Source: Comamonas sp.
Lineage (GTDB): Bacteria > Pseudomonadota > Gammaproteobacteria > Burkholderiales > Burkholderiaceae_C
Length of the DNA: 64,000 bases
Reading direction: 5' to 3'
NCBI GenBank assembly: GCA_021166775.1
Contig: JAJPEQ010000004.1
Span: 248,001 to 312,000, forward strand
The position numbers and the translations under genes were made by a program. Numbering within the stretch: the stretch's first letter is position 1; each line of letters begins with the position of its first letter. Under the pieces are notes generated by a model, which was not told where the DNA came from, did no database searches, and was given only the letters and a program-made list of their open reading frames with translations. Shown in pieces: positions 18,798 through 27,388 of this stretch.

Positions 18798-19694
18798 ATG
18801 AAGAAACTGTTGCTTGCCGCAGCCGTGACCTTCCTGGCTACCGGTGCCGCATTTGCACAGGCGACCGACACCTTGGCCAAGATCAGTGAACGCGGTGCCG
18901 TCAATCTTGGGGTGCGCGATTCGTCGGGCCTGGCGTTCACGCTCGGTGGCGGCAAGTACGTCGGTTTTCACACCGAGATGGCCGAGCGCATCGTCGATGA
19001 CATCAGCAAGCAGCTGGGCAAGCCGCTGAAGATCAACTACCAGGTCATCACCTCGCAAAACCGCATTCCGCTGATCCAGAACGGCACCATCGACTTCGAG
19101 TGCGGCTCCACCACCAACAGCCGCGCGCGCCAGAAGGACGTGGATTTCGCCTACACCACCTATGTGGAAGAAGTGCGTATCGCGGTCAACAAGAAGTCCG
19201 GCATCCATTCGGTCAAGGATCTGAATGGCAAGACCGTGGCCACCACCACCGGCACCACCAGCGTGCAGACGCTGCGCAAGAACGAGCGTGCCCAGGGCAT
19301 CGACTTCAAGACCGTGCAGGGCAAGGACCACGCCGACAGCTTCCTGCTGCTGGAGGCGGGCCGCGCCGATGCGTTCGTGATGGACGGCTCGATCCTGGCA
19401 GCCAACATCGCCAAGGCCAAGAACGCCAAGGACTTTGAAATCGTCGGCGAAACCCTCTCGGTTGAGCCGATCGCCTGCATGTTGCCCAAGGGCGACGAGA
19501 AGCTGAAGAAGGCCGTTGACGATTCCATCGTGCGCCAAATCAAGGATGGGTCCCTCGCCAAGCTGTACGACAAGTGGTTCATGCAACCGATCCCGCCCAA
19601 CAACGTCAACATGAACATGCCGGCGTCCGAGAGCACCAAGAACGCGTGGGCGCATCCCAACGACAAGCCGATGGAAGACTACGGCAACAAGTGA
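18798..19694 (+). CDS. gltI: Glutamate/aspartate ABC transporter periplasmic binding protein
   Basis: A family 3 solute-binding protein that captures glutamate or aspartate in the periplasm. The ATG at 18798 has AGGAG at 18785-18789; the longer open frame upstream is ignored because a normal signal peptide begins here (MKKLLLAAAVTFLATGAAFA, cleaved before QA). The 298-residue length, the early GVRDSSGLAF, the mid-protein DFECGSTTNSRARQKDVDFA and the VATTTGTTSVQTLR block match GltI. It is followed by two hairpins before the permease genes, likely giving excess binding protein over membrane parts. Confidence 0.95.
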   Translation: MKKLLLAAAVTFLATGAAFAQATDTLAKISERGAVNLGVRDSSGLAFTLGGGKYVGFHTEMAERIVDDISKQLGKPLKINYQVITSQNRIPLIQNGTIDFECGSTTNSRARQKDVDFAYTTYVEEVRIAVNKKSGIHSVKDLNGKTVATTTGTTSVQTLRKNERAQGIDFKTVQGKDHADSFLLLEAGRADAFVMDGSILAANIAKAKNAKDFEIVGETLSVEPIACMLPKGDEKLKKAVDDSIVRQIKDGSLAKLYDKWFMQPIPPNNVNMNMPASESTKNAWAHPNDKPMEDYGNK

Positions 19695-19724
19695 TCGCGT
19701 TTGACACGCTCGCGGCATGAGCCC

Positions 19725-19747
19725 GGGGAGACTCCAAGAGTCTCCCC
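19725..19747 (+). terminator. Hairpin after gltI
   Basis: A perfect 9-bp stem, GGGGAGACT with AGTCTCCCC, around a 5-base loop, 31 bases after the gltI stop. It is followed by C rather than U residues, so it is more likely a 3' mRNA stabiliser or a partial terminator than a strong one. Confidence 0.6.
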
Positions 19748-19886
19748 CCGTGCCCGTTCTGCACGTCAAGACCGCTCCTTGCGCATCGTTGCAGCTGCGT
19801 GCTCGCGCCATGGCTGTGCCTTGCGTCTCGATCGGAATGTTTTGATGTCGCTTTCAGGCACGGAGCAGGAACCCGCTACCCCTGAG

Positions 19887-19916
19887 ACGCCCACTTGAGT
19901 TCAAGTGGGCGTTTTG
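19887..19916 (+). terminator. Intrinsic terminator/attenuator between gltI and gltJ
   Basis: A 10- to 12-bp stem, ACGCCCACTT pairing with AAGTGGGCGT around GAGTTC, followed by TTTTGG. It has the form of a rho-independent terminator with a short U run. Placed between the binding-protein gene and the permeases, it should let only part of the transcripts continue into gltJKL. Confidence 0.75.
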
Positions 19917-19961
19917 GCTCTAACAGAATCACGTGCGCGGGGCGAGCGCAGGAGGATGACC

Positions 19962-20720
19962 ATGGCAATGGATTGGGTGGTGTTCTGCAAGGACACCTTG
20001 AGCGGCGATGTCATGCCGGGCTGCTTTGGCCACGGGCGCGACATCACCTATCTGGATTGGCTGTTCTCGGCCTGGGGCTGGACCGTGTCGGTCTCGCTCA
20101 GCGCCCTGGCCGTGGCGTTGATCACAGGCTCCATCATCGGTGTCATCCGCACCCTGCCGGGCAGCCCCTGGCTGACGCGCCTGGGCAATGCCTGGGTCGA
20201 GCTGTTTCGCAACATCCCGCTGCTGGTGCAGATCTTCCTGTGGTATTTCGTCGTGCCGACGCTGGTGCCGCCGATGAAGAACTTCCCACCCTTCATTCTG
20301 GTGGTTCTGGCGCTGGGCCTGTTCACCTCGGCGCGCATCGCCGAGCAGGTGCGCGCCGGCATTCAGGCGTTGCCCAAGGGCCAGCGCTATGCCGGCATGG
20401 CGCTGGGTTTCACCACGCCGCAGTATTACCGCTACGTGCTGCTGCCCATGGCCTACCGCATCATCATCCCGCCGCTCACCAGCGAATCGATGAACATCTT
20501 CAAGAACTCGGCCGTGGCGTTTGCCGTCTCCATTCCCGAGCTGACGCAATACGCGCTGCAGGTGGGTGAGGAGACGGCCCGCCCGATCGAGGTTTATCTG
20601 GCGGTCACGGTGCTCTATGCCATCTCGGCGCTGGTGATCAACCGCGTGTTTGCCTGGATCGAGAAGCGCGCCCGCGTGCCGGGTTTCGTCGCCGCCGGTA
20701 CCGGCGCGGGGGGGCATTGA
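19962..20720 (+). CDS. gltJ: Glutamate/aspartate ABC transporter permease GltJ
   Basis: An inner-membrane permease subunit of the polar amino-acid family. Three in-frame ATGs lie at 19956, 19962 and 19968; AGGAGG at 19950-19955 favours 19962 (six-base spacing), giving 252 residues beginning MAMDWVVF. The protein has about five hydrophobic helices, the ATPase-contact EAA-like loop (EQVRAGIQALPKGQRYAGMA) and an FRNIPLLVQIF segment typical of the HisM/GltJ family. It ends one base before the gltK ATG. Confidence 0.94.
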   Translation: MAMDWVVFCKDTLSGDVMPGCFGHGRDITYLDWLFSAWGWTVSVSLSALAVALITGSIIGVIRTLPGSPWLTRLGNAWVELFRNIPLLVQIFLWYFVVPTLVPPMKNFPPFILVVLALGLFTSARIAEQVRAGIQALPKGQRYAGMALGFTTPQYYRYVLLPMAYRIIIPPLTSESMNIFKNSAVAFAVSIPELTQYALQVGEETARPIEVYLAVTVLYAISALVINRVFAWIEKRARVPGFVAAGTGAGGH

Positions 20721-20721
20721 G

Positions 20722-21390
20722 ATGTTGAATCTGGACTTCTCGATTCTCAACTGGACCCTGATCCAGAACTTCATCCTCAAGGGCTTGTGGTTCAGCATCG
20801 TCCTGACCGCGGTGGCCACGGCCGGCGGCGTGTTCTTCGGCACCTTGCTGGCGTTGATGCGCCTGTCGGGCACGAAGTGGCTGGGTGTGCCGGCGGCGCT
20901 GTACGTGAACGTCATGCGTTCGGTGCCGCTGGTGATGGTGATCCTGTGGTTCTTCCTGCTGGTGCCGCTGCTCATCGGGCGCCCGATAGGCGCGGAGTAT
21001 TCGGCGGTCGTCACCTTCATTGCCTTCGAGGCCGCGTACTTCAGCGAGATCATGCGCGCCGGCATCCAGTCGATCCCGCGCGGCCAGGTGTTCGCCGGCC
21101 AGGCCCTGGGCATGAGCTACCGGCAGAACATGACGCTGGTGATCCTGCCGCAAGCCTTCCGCAACATGCTGCCGGTGCTGCTCACGCAGACCATCATCCT
21201 GTTCCAGGACACCTCGCTGGTGTATGCCATCGGCGCCTACGATCTGCTCAAGGGATTCGAAACCGCAGGCAAGAACTTTGGCCGTCCGATCGAGACCTAC
21301 CTGATGGCCGCCGTGACCTACTTCGTCATCAGCTACACGCTCTCGACCGTGGTCAAGGGCATCAACAAGAAAATCGCCATCATTCGCTGA
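20722..21390 (+). CDS. gltK: Glutamate/aspartate ABC transporter permease GltK
   Basis: The partner permease of GltJ, 222 residues beginning [10 protein letters not shown]. The ATG at 20722 is one base after the gltJ stop; the preceding G-run may act as the ribosome site. It has the family [12 protein letters not shown] helix and an EAA loop, [19 protein letters not shown], that contacts GltL. GltJ and GltK form the heterodimeric channel. The longer open frame upstream overlaps gltJ and is not used. Confidence 0.94.
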   Translation: MLNLDFSILNWTLIQNFILKGLWFSIVLTAVATAGGVFFGTLLALMRLSGTKWLGVPAALYVNVMRSVPLVMVILWFFLLVPLLIGRPIGAEYSAVVTFIAFEAAYFSEIMRAGIQSIPRGQVFAGQALGMSYRQNMTLVILPQAFRNMLPVLLTQTIILFQDTSLVYAIGAYDLLKGFETAGKNFGRPIETYLMAAVTYFVISYTLSTVVKGINKKIAIIR

Positions 21391-21409
21391 TCCACCGGAG
21401 CAAAGCCCC

Positions 21410-22159
21410 ATGGCTGAAAACATGATTCAACTGAAGAACGTCTCCAAGTGGTACGGAGCCGTGCAGGTGCTCGACAACTGCAACCTGAGCGTCGACAAGG
21501 GTGACGTGGTGGTGGTGTGCGGGCCCTCGGGTTCAGGCAAATCCACACTGATCAAGACCATCAATGCGCTGGAGCCGGTGCAAAAGGGCGAGATCGTCGT
21601 CAACGGCACCAAAGTGACCGATCCGGCCACCGACCTGCCGAAGCTGCGCAGCAAGGTCGGCATGGTGTTTCAGCATTTCGAGCTGTTTCCGCACCTGTCG
21701 GTGTCCGAAAATCTCACGATCGCACAGATCAAGGTGCTGGGGCGCAAGCGCGACGAGGCCAGGACGCGGGGGCTGAAAATGCTCGACCGCGTGGGTCTGA
21801 TGGCGCACAAGGACAAATACCCGGGCCAGCTCTCGGGTGGCCAGCAGCAGCGCGTGGCCATTGCGCGGGCGCTGTCGATGGACCCGATCGTGATGCTGTT
21901 CGACGAGCCCACCTCGGCGCTCGACCCCGAGATGGTGGGCGAGGTGCTCGATGTGATGGTCAAGCTCGCGAGCGAAGGCATGACCATGATGGTCGTCACG
22001 CACGAGATGGGTTTCGCCCGCAAGGTCGCCAGCCGCGTGATCTTCATCGACGTGGGCGGCCACATTCTGGAAGACTGCAGCAAGGACGAGTTCTTCGGTC
22101 ACCCCGAGAACCGCCAGCCGCGCACCAAGGACTTTCTGAGCAAGATCCTGCAGGGATAA
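21410..22159 (+). CDS. gltL: Glutamate/aspartate ABC transporter ATP-binding protein
   Basis: The ATPase that powers GltJK import, 249 residues, cytoplasmic side of the membrane. Walker [11 protein letters not shown]-loop FQHFELFPH, signature LSGGQQQR, Walker [16 protein letters not shown] and the switch histidine in VVTHEMGFA are all standard for the polar amino-acid uptake (PAAT) subfamily. It is the last gene of gltI-J-K-L. Directly after its TAA lies one of the 60-bp palindromes, which may end or protect the transcript where it meets the convergent HAD gene. Confidence 0.96.
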   Translation: MAENMIQLKNVSKWYGAVQVLDNCNLSVDKGDVVVVCGPSGSGKSTLIKTINALEPVQKGEIVVNGTKVTDPATDLPKLRSKVGMVFQHFELFPHLSVSENLTIAQIKVLGRKRDEARTRGLKMLDRVGLMAHKDKYPGQLSGGQQQRVAIARALSMDPIVMLFDEPTSALDPEMVGEVLDVMVKLASEGMTMMVVTHEMGFARKVASRVIFIDVGGHILEDCSKDEFFGHPENRQPRTKDFLSKILQG

Positions 22160-22221
22160 TTACTTCTGAAAGTAGAGCCGCTCACGCTTGTTGGATAAGG
22201 GTTAGAGCCTGTTTTCGTTCA
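22160..22221 (+). repeat. 60-bp palindromic repeat, copy C, forming the end of the convergent HAD gene
   Basis: Core AGTAGAGCC, TCACGCTTGTTGGATAAG and GAGCCTGTTTTCG match the family seen at 15841. It starts just after the gltL stop. On the minus strand its 3' part encodes the last six or seven residues (about NENRL) and the TAA stop of the HAD hydrolase, so that gene's C-terminus appears to be repeat-derived. Confidence 0.65.
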
Positions 22222-22954
22222 GAATTTTGCGTGCCAACTCCGCAAACCCCGCACCGCGCTCGCCCTGCGTCACGTAGCGTGGCGGGTGCCTGAGCTGCGG
22301 CAGGAAACGCGCAATATTGGCCACCCCCACGCTGTGGGGGAAATGCTCGAACATCAGCTCGTCGTTGGTCGAGTCGCCCACGTAGATCCAGTGATCGAGC
22401 TCGGCATCCAGATCGCGCCCGAACAGCTCGCGCACGATCCAGCGCGCGCCCTGCAGTTTGTTGTGCTCGCCAAACCAGCCGTTGATGTGGATGCTGCTCA
22501 CCGTCGCGTTCATTCCCGCTTCGCGCATGATCGCGACACACTGGTCGATTGCCTCCTGCGGCAGATGCGTGAATTCGCCGTGGTCGATGGCGATGTCGCA
22601 CTCGCGGCCGGCTGAGTCGCGCGCTCGGTGCGCGCCAGGCACCTCGCGCTCGATGCGCGCCAGGACGTGCTGCATGGCTGCAAAGTTGGCGCTGCGTTCG
22701 GCAGGGCTTTGTTGATAGATCTTCTGCGGCGTGCCACCACTGCCCGGCACCAGAGCGCAAGCGCCGTTTTCGGCCACGATCGCATCCACGGGCCAGGTGC
22801 TGGCAAACGGCTCGCTCCAGCCCACAGGGCGCCCGGTGATGGGGAGGAGATGGAGGCCCGCGGCCTTGAGGTCGGACAGCGCCTCCAGCGCGTCGGTTGT
22901 GATCGCACCCTCGGTGGTCAGGGTGTCGTCAATGTCGGTGAACAGGCCTTCCAT
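22202..22954 (-). CDS. HAD-superfamily phosphatase (Cof/mannosyl-phosphoglycerate phosphatase-like)
   Basis: A 250-residue HAD hydrolase with a IIB-type cap. Motif I is FTDIDDTLT (nucleophile and acid aspartates), motif II is LPITGRP, and motif IV is YVGDSTNDELMF. The start is ATG at 22954. The frame is open for another 326 codons upstream, but that stretch is the remains of an acyltransferase gene in shifted frames, not a fused domain. The cap resembles mannosyl-3-phosphoglycerate phosphatase and sugar phosphatases; the substrate cannot be told from sequence. It is last in the minus-strand block after prfC, and its C-terminal codons come from a repeat. Confidence 0.85.
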   Translation of the reverse strand: MEGLFTDIDDTLTTEGAITTDALEALSDLKAAGLHLLPITGRPVGWSEPFASTWPVDAIVAENGACALVPGSGGTPQKIYQQSPAERSANFAAMQHVLARIEREVPGAHRARDSAGRECDIAIDHGEFTHLPQEAIDQCVAIMREAGMNATVSSIHINGWFGEHNKLQGARWIVRELFGRDLDAELDHWIYVGDSTNDELMFEHFPHSVGVANIARFLPQLRHPPRYVTQGERGAGFAELARKILNENRL

Positions 22955-22997
22955 TGGGCCGTGTCGCCATTGGGTCAGCGGTTTCACGAAAGTACCC

Positions 22998-24011
22998 TCA
23001 ACGGGGGGGCTCCACCCAGCGGTACCAAAGCAGACTGAGCAGCACGATGACGATGGGCGGGGTAACGATATAGGCCGGCAGCAGGCGCGGCCACTGGATG
23101 TCGAGGTTGAACCGCCAGCGGCCACTGGCACCGAGCAGGGAGGAGTACAGGAGATAGAGGCTTGTAAGAAGCGTTCGTTCCCGACCGCCACCAACCGTTG
23201 CGGCGGCTGGACCCTGCGCGCTCCAGCATCATCACGATCGCCAGCAGGAATACACCTACGACGCCAAAGCTGGCCTCTCGCATGACTTCCACACGGTCGA
23301 AGTAAGGCGAAGTCGTGCCCAGCGCCAAGCCTGCCGGAGTCAGCGCGATACAGCCCGTGACGGTCGCCACGGGCTGGGCAAAGAGGCGCGCCCTGCTGTC
23401 GCAGGCATGCTCCAGCAGGGCGCCCGCGAGGAATTCGACACCCAGGCCGGTGAGCCCGTAGCGCAGCGGTTGTTGCGCGTTGGTGGTCGGCCAGCAGCCA
23501 CCCCGTGCCCCAGAGGGGCAGGGCTGCCATCGTGCAGGTGATGGCGCGCACGCGGTATTCCCGCGGCACCGGGGTCAGCAGGGCGATCCAGAGGTAAAAA
23601 TACAACTCCACGCTCAGCGACCACGCGGGCGCCAGCCAGTTGTCCCAGATGTTGGGGTAGAGCAGCAGGGTGCTCATCACCACCTTGCGTGGCGTCGGCA
23701 TGCTTTCGCCATACACCGGCAGCGTCGTGAGTGCGAGCAGCAGCACCGGCCAGTAGCCGAGGTAAATGCGCAGCAGCTGCTTTCTGGCGAAGGCCCAGAG
23801 GCCGCGCGCGGGATGGTGCGGCGGGCGGAGCGATAGACGGCGAAGCTGCTGAGCGCGAAGAAGACACCCACGCTGGAAAATCCCCGGCGTGTGGTCGGGC
23901 TGGGCCATGCCAGCGCTGGCGTTAGGTCCCAATGCGGGTCCATGTGGAAAAACGGCACCATGTGCGCGGCACGCCTTCGCGCTCCAGACGGATATCGTTG
24001 GATGTTGTCAT
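22998..24011 (-). pseudogene. Acyltransferase-3 (OafA/YrhL-like) gene with multiple frameshifts
   Basis: Pieces of one integral-membrane acyltransferase appear in alternating frames. In order they are MTTSNDIRLEREGVPR; then FFHMDPHWDL and SVGVFFALSSFAVYRSARR; then LLRIYLGYWPVLLLALTTLP and WSLSVELYFYLWIALL; then VEVMREASFGVVGVFLLAIV; and finally LYLLYSSLLG and LLSLLWYRWVEPP. At least four frame changes are needed, so no full protein can be made. The original ATG at 24011 overlaps the stop of the upstream gene (ATGA), showing former coupling to the acyltransferase/sulfatase gene. The old C-terminus ends at 22998, 44 bases before the HAD start. Several independent shifts make sequencing error alone unlikely. 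Confidence 0.85.
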
Positions 24012-27000
24012 GGCTTTGATCCGGCCGATGGGCGCACCCAAGCGAAGGTGAGGTTCATGCTGACCTCCTGGATGCGATGATTGTGTGTATCCAGGTGGTA
24101 ATCGATGAAGGGCGACCCCGATGTGATGCGAAATTCATCCGGGGTGATGCGATCCATGGCGTTGGATGATGCAAGCGCCATGTCACTCAGCGCCCATGAC
24201 TTGTCATCGCCAAGCACGCGCAGATCGGTGATGTCTAACTTCAGATAGGCGTCCTGAGAGACGGGGGTGTCCTTGATGGGGGCGATCCGCAGCGCGCGGC
24301 AGTTGCTTTTGACGGCGATGGTGACTTGGTCCGAAAGTCCGGTGAAGGCGCTGTAGCCTTTGAGTTCTTCCCGGAACCCGTGTCCGTCATCGCAGTACAC
24401 CCGAACGATATCGTTCAGCAGTGGTTGTTCCGACCCGGTCTGGTTCAGGAGCCGGGCCGAGCGGGCCATCATCGCGGTTTCCCAATCGTCCAGCATGTGC
24501 AATTGGGGCGCGCCATCACCCGGCTTCAGGGGCTCGCGTTCCTTGTCGGGGTCGCGCTGGATGTCACGCATGGAGGCGAAGAACACTTCCTTTGGGAATT
24601 TGGTCCTGCGCCAGAGCTTGTGGCCGTCGTGAATGATGCCCACCGCGCCTGCCCAGGAGTTGAACAGGAAGATGGGCATGTCATGCTTGTAATTTCTGAA
24701 GATCGAGCGGCCGTCGTTGAACAGACCATTGCCATCGGCCGCGATGTCCAGGATGGTGGCAGGCAGATCGAGCAGCCGCAGATAGCGTTCGTCCTGGTGC
24801 AAGCCGTTGATCTTCGGACTGTAGATGAACCCCGGAACATGCACGGACTCCTCGTAGACGCCGTTGCCATGGAAATTGTTTCCTGGTTCGTGCTCTCGAA
24901 ACGCTTCTCCATGGTCACCGGTGACGATGATGGTGGTGTTCTCGTACACGCCTTGCGCCTTGAGCATGGCGATCAATCGACCAAACCAGTCGTCTGCTTC
25001 ATTCAGCGCTTTCATGTACCGAGTGTGATCGGAGAGGCTCATGTCCTGGCCCTCGGTCTTGCCCGCGTCCTTCGTCCATTCGTGCGACCAGTATTCGCGC
25101 CCGTAGGGGTGGTGCGTCTGGATGGGCCAAAGCATCATGTAGAAGGGCGAGTGAAATTCGCCGACCATGCGCCGGGCCTGTTCGAGCAGTTTCAGGTCAT
25201 CCGCGTGGGACGATCCGACATTGATCGCCTGCCGATACATGGTGCGTTGGTAGCCGTGCAGCTTCTGGAAAAGCTGGTTGTTGTCGTAATTGGCATCCGA
25301 ATTGGCGAGCGCGGCGGTGGCATAACCCAGTTGATCCAGATGAGCGGCCAAGCCGTCCTTGGGCAGCAGCCATGGAAGGTTGTTGGAATAGGTGTCCCAG
25401 GACAGCAGCCCGAAGCGCCCTAGGTCCATTTGCGCGTAGGACTTGGTCGAGCGCGGGTCCTGCACGTACAGATGGTTGAGCAAGATCATGTGCTTGCGTG
25501 CTTGTGTGAAGTTGGGCATGTGCGCTTGGCCGCCGTAAAGCGGCACGTCTTTGGCGCGCACGGATTCCAGCACCAGCCAGATGACGTTGTCGCCGCGCAA
25601 GCGGTCAGGCATCTCGGGGTAGCGTCGCGAGCCATCGGTTGCGGCCAGGTCGCGTCGGTAAGTTTCGAAGAACCGCACCTCGGCCTCTTGTGCATGCTCG
25701 GACAGGGCTTGCGCCGCGTCGAGATCCGAATAAAACAATTGAGTGGCGATGAACGCCACGCCGCGGCTTGTGCCGAGTTGCGCAGCGCCCAGTCCCGTGG
25801 CCAGGAAGACGATGCCAAGGAGGGCTGCGCGCATGGGCCGTACCTTGACGCGGTGGACGCCAGTTCGCAGGTACAGGCGTGGCAATCCCCACAGGGTGGC
25901 CACCAGAGAGATCAGGCCAAGGAGGAGCGCGATCGCGTGGTCGCGCGCGATCGCGAGGATGCTAGGGCCGACGATGTCCCAGGTGAGGCCGTGCAGTTGC
26001 TGGGTTCTGGGAATGGCTCCGGTTTGCCAGAACCCGATGGCGGCGATCAGTGTGGTGACGGCGGTGACTAGCATGACAGCGACCAGGCTCAGGCGCAAGG
26101 CGTGCCTGAGCCACCGGGATCGAGTACCGGCCAGCACGATGAGCGTGATGCACAGCAGCTGCGCGGCTCCCGCCATGGGCAGCATGCCAGCCGACAGTTC
26201 GATCAGACTGGTATGCGCCTGAATGGCGTAATAGCTTTGCCCCGCGATGGCCAGCGCGCAAGACAGAAGGGCCAGGGGCAAGCCTACGTGGCTGGTCTTG
26301 AAGGGGCGCTCTGCCGGGCCGTTGCCCCCAGGCTGCGCAGGCGGTCGGCGGCGGGGCTTGAGGCGCAGCGCGGTCTTTTCTATGGCGTGCCATGAGGCAT
26401 AGGCCAGCACGAACGTGAGCGCCGTTGCGGTTAGAAGCGTGGTGATGAAATTGAACCGCGGGTACAGGTAATGGATGACCGTTTGCTGCACCGGAAAGGC
26501 GATCAGGTATGCCCCGTAGGACGGGTCACCTAGGCGACCGAAGCGCCGGATCACCGGCGTCGAGCGCGTGCCGGCGTAGATCACCGCGAGCGGAATGAAG
26601 ACCAGCGTGGCCGTGAAACGCCAGCCGAACGCCCAGAGAACGGCGGCTGTGGCGCCCAGTGCCAGCAGCCAGGTGAGCGGACGATGCTCCCAGTGCTCGC
26701 GCAGCAGGAACAGGGCAGAGCCCGCTAGGAAAAAGGCGCTGAGTTCGCGTCCGTAGTGCACGTGGCCGGTGAGGTCAGCGCTGCTCTTGGTGATGAACCA
26801 CGCCATGTACAGAGCGATGCAAGCCAGCCAGACGCTGCGCCAGCGCATCAGCCGCAGTAGCCCTGCCAGGGCCAGCACCACATAACAGCGCACCTCCAGC
26901 GGGATGGTCCAGAGCGAGCCATTTACGCCCATGGCATACGGGTTGTGTTCGAAGACGCCGGGCAGCACATAGTAGATGCGCATCCTGAGGATGTTCAGGT

Positions 27001-27385
27001 AATCGAGCGTGGCGCGGCTGGACCAGTATTCATGAAGAGGCAGCGAAGTGACCCAGGCACCCAGCCCGTAGGCCGTGAGCACCGTCACCACGGTCAGGGC
27101 CGGCCACAGCCGCAGGATGCGCCGGGCGCTGAAGCGGAGCACGTTCGGGTCGTTGTACCAACTGCTCGTGACGAGAAAGCCGCTGACCACGAAGAAGACG
27201 ATGACCGCGAAGCCGCCCCAACTGTGCAGCCCGAAGAATGAGGGCTCGGGGCGGCCCGTGAGTGCGAACTGATGGCTGTAGAGCACCGCGAACGCCGCGG
27301 CGATGCGGATGGCGTCGAAGTTGTTGTGGTGCGAGCGGTCGACGGTGCCGCCCGAAGCTTGCACGACTCGCGGCATATCAGTCAT
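24008..27385 (-). CDS. Membrane acyltransferase-3 fused to an LtaS-like sulfatase/phosphoethanolamine-transferase domain
   Basis: An intact 1125-residue two-part protein. Residues about 20-345 are an acyltransferase-3 domain (FDAIRIAAAFAVLYSHQF with H38, FFVVSGFLVTSS, RRILRLWPAL, NGSLWTIPLEV, GDPSYGAYLIAFPVQ). Residues 365-550 add about five hydrophobic helices. Residues about 598-905 are an alkaline-phosphatase-superfamily domain of LtaS/sulfatase type: NVIWLVLESVRA (metal-binding E607), DPRSTKSYAQMDLG (candidate nucleophile T647), TGDHGEAFREH (D824, H825) and FHGNGVYEESVHVP. Likely it modifies an envelope glycan or lipid with an acyl and/or phospho group in the periplasm. The ATG at 27385 is three bases after the prfC stop. 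Function is inferred; I know no characterised protein with this architecture. Confidence 0.9.
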   Translation of the reverse strand: MTDMPRVVQASGGTVDRSHHNNFDAIRIAAAFAVLYSHQFALTGRPEPSFFGLHSWGGFAVIVFFVVSGFLVTSSWYNDPNVLRFSARRILRLWPALTVVTVLTAYGLGAWVTSLPLHEYWSSRATLDYLNILRMRIYYVLPGVFEHNPYAMGVNGSLWTIPLEVRCYVVLALAGLLRLMRWRSVWLACIALYMAWFITKSSADLTGHVHYGRELSAFFLAGSALFLLREHWEHRPLTWLLALGATAAVLWAFGWRFTATLVFIPLAVIYAGTRSTPVIRRFGRLGDPSYGAYLIAFPVQQTVIHYLYPRFNFITTLLTATALTFVLAYASWHAIEKTALRLKPRRRPPAQPGGNGPAERPFKTSHVGLPLALLSCALAIAGQSYYAIQAHTSLIELSAGMLPMAGAAQLLCITLIVLAGTRSRWLRHALRLSLVAVMLVTAVTTLIAAIGFWQTGAIPRTQQLHGLTWDIVGPSILAIARDHAIALLLGLISLVATLWGLPRLYLRTGVHRVKVRPMRAALLGIVFLATGLGAAQLGTSRGVAFIATQLFYSDLDAAQALSEHAQEAEVRFFETYRRDLAATDGSRRYPEMPDRLRGDNVIWLVLESVRAKDVPLYGGQAHMPNFTQARKHMILLNHLYVQDPRSTKSYAQMDLGRFGLLSWDTYSNNLPWLLPKDGLAAHLDQLGYATAALANSDANYDNNQLFQKLHGYQRTMYRQAINVGSSHADDLKLLEQARRMVGEFHSPFYMMLWPIQTHHPYGREYWSHEWTKDAGKTEGQDMSLSDHTRYMKALNEADDWFGRLIAMLKAQGVYENTTIIVTGDHGEAFREHEPGNNFHGNGVYEESVHVPGFIYSPKINGLHQDERYLRLLDLPATILDIAADGNGLFNDGRSIFRNYKHDMPIFLFNSWAGAVGIIHDGHKLWRRTKFPKEVFFASMRDIQRDPDKEREPLKPGDGAPQLHMLDDWETAMMARSARLLNQTGSEQPLLNDIVRVYCDDGHGFREELKGYSAFTGLSDQVTIAVKSNCRALRIAPIKDTPVSQDAYLKLDITDLRVLGDDKSWALSDMALASSNAMDRITPDEFRITSGSPFIDYHLDTHNHRIQEVSMNLTFAWVRPSAGSKP

Positions 27386-27388
27386 GAC

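Noticed and set aside
22202-23932. 576-residue open frame that looks like a membrane-HAD fusion protein
   Set aside because: The upstream part mixes real acyltransferase fragments with out-of-frame Arg/Pro-rich sequence; the HAD gene has its own ATG at 22954.
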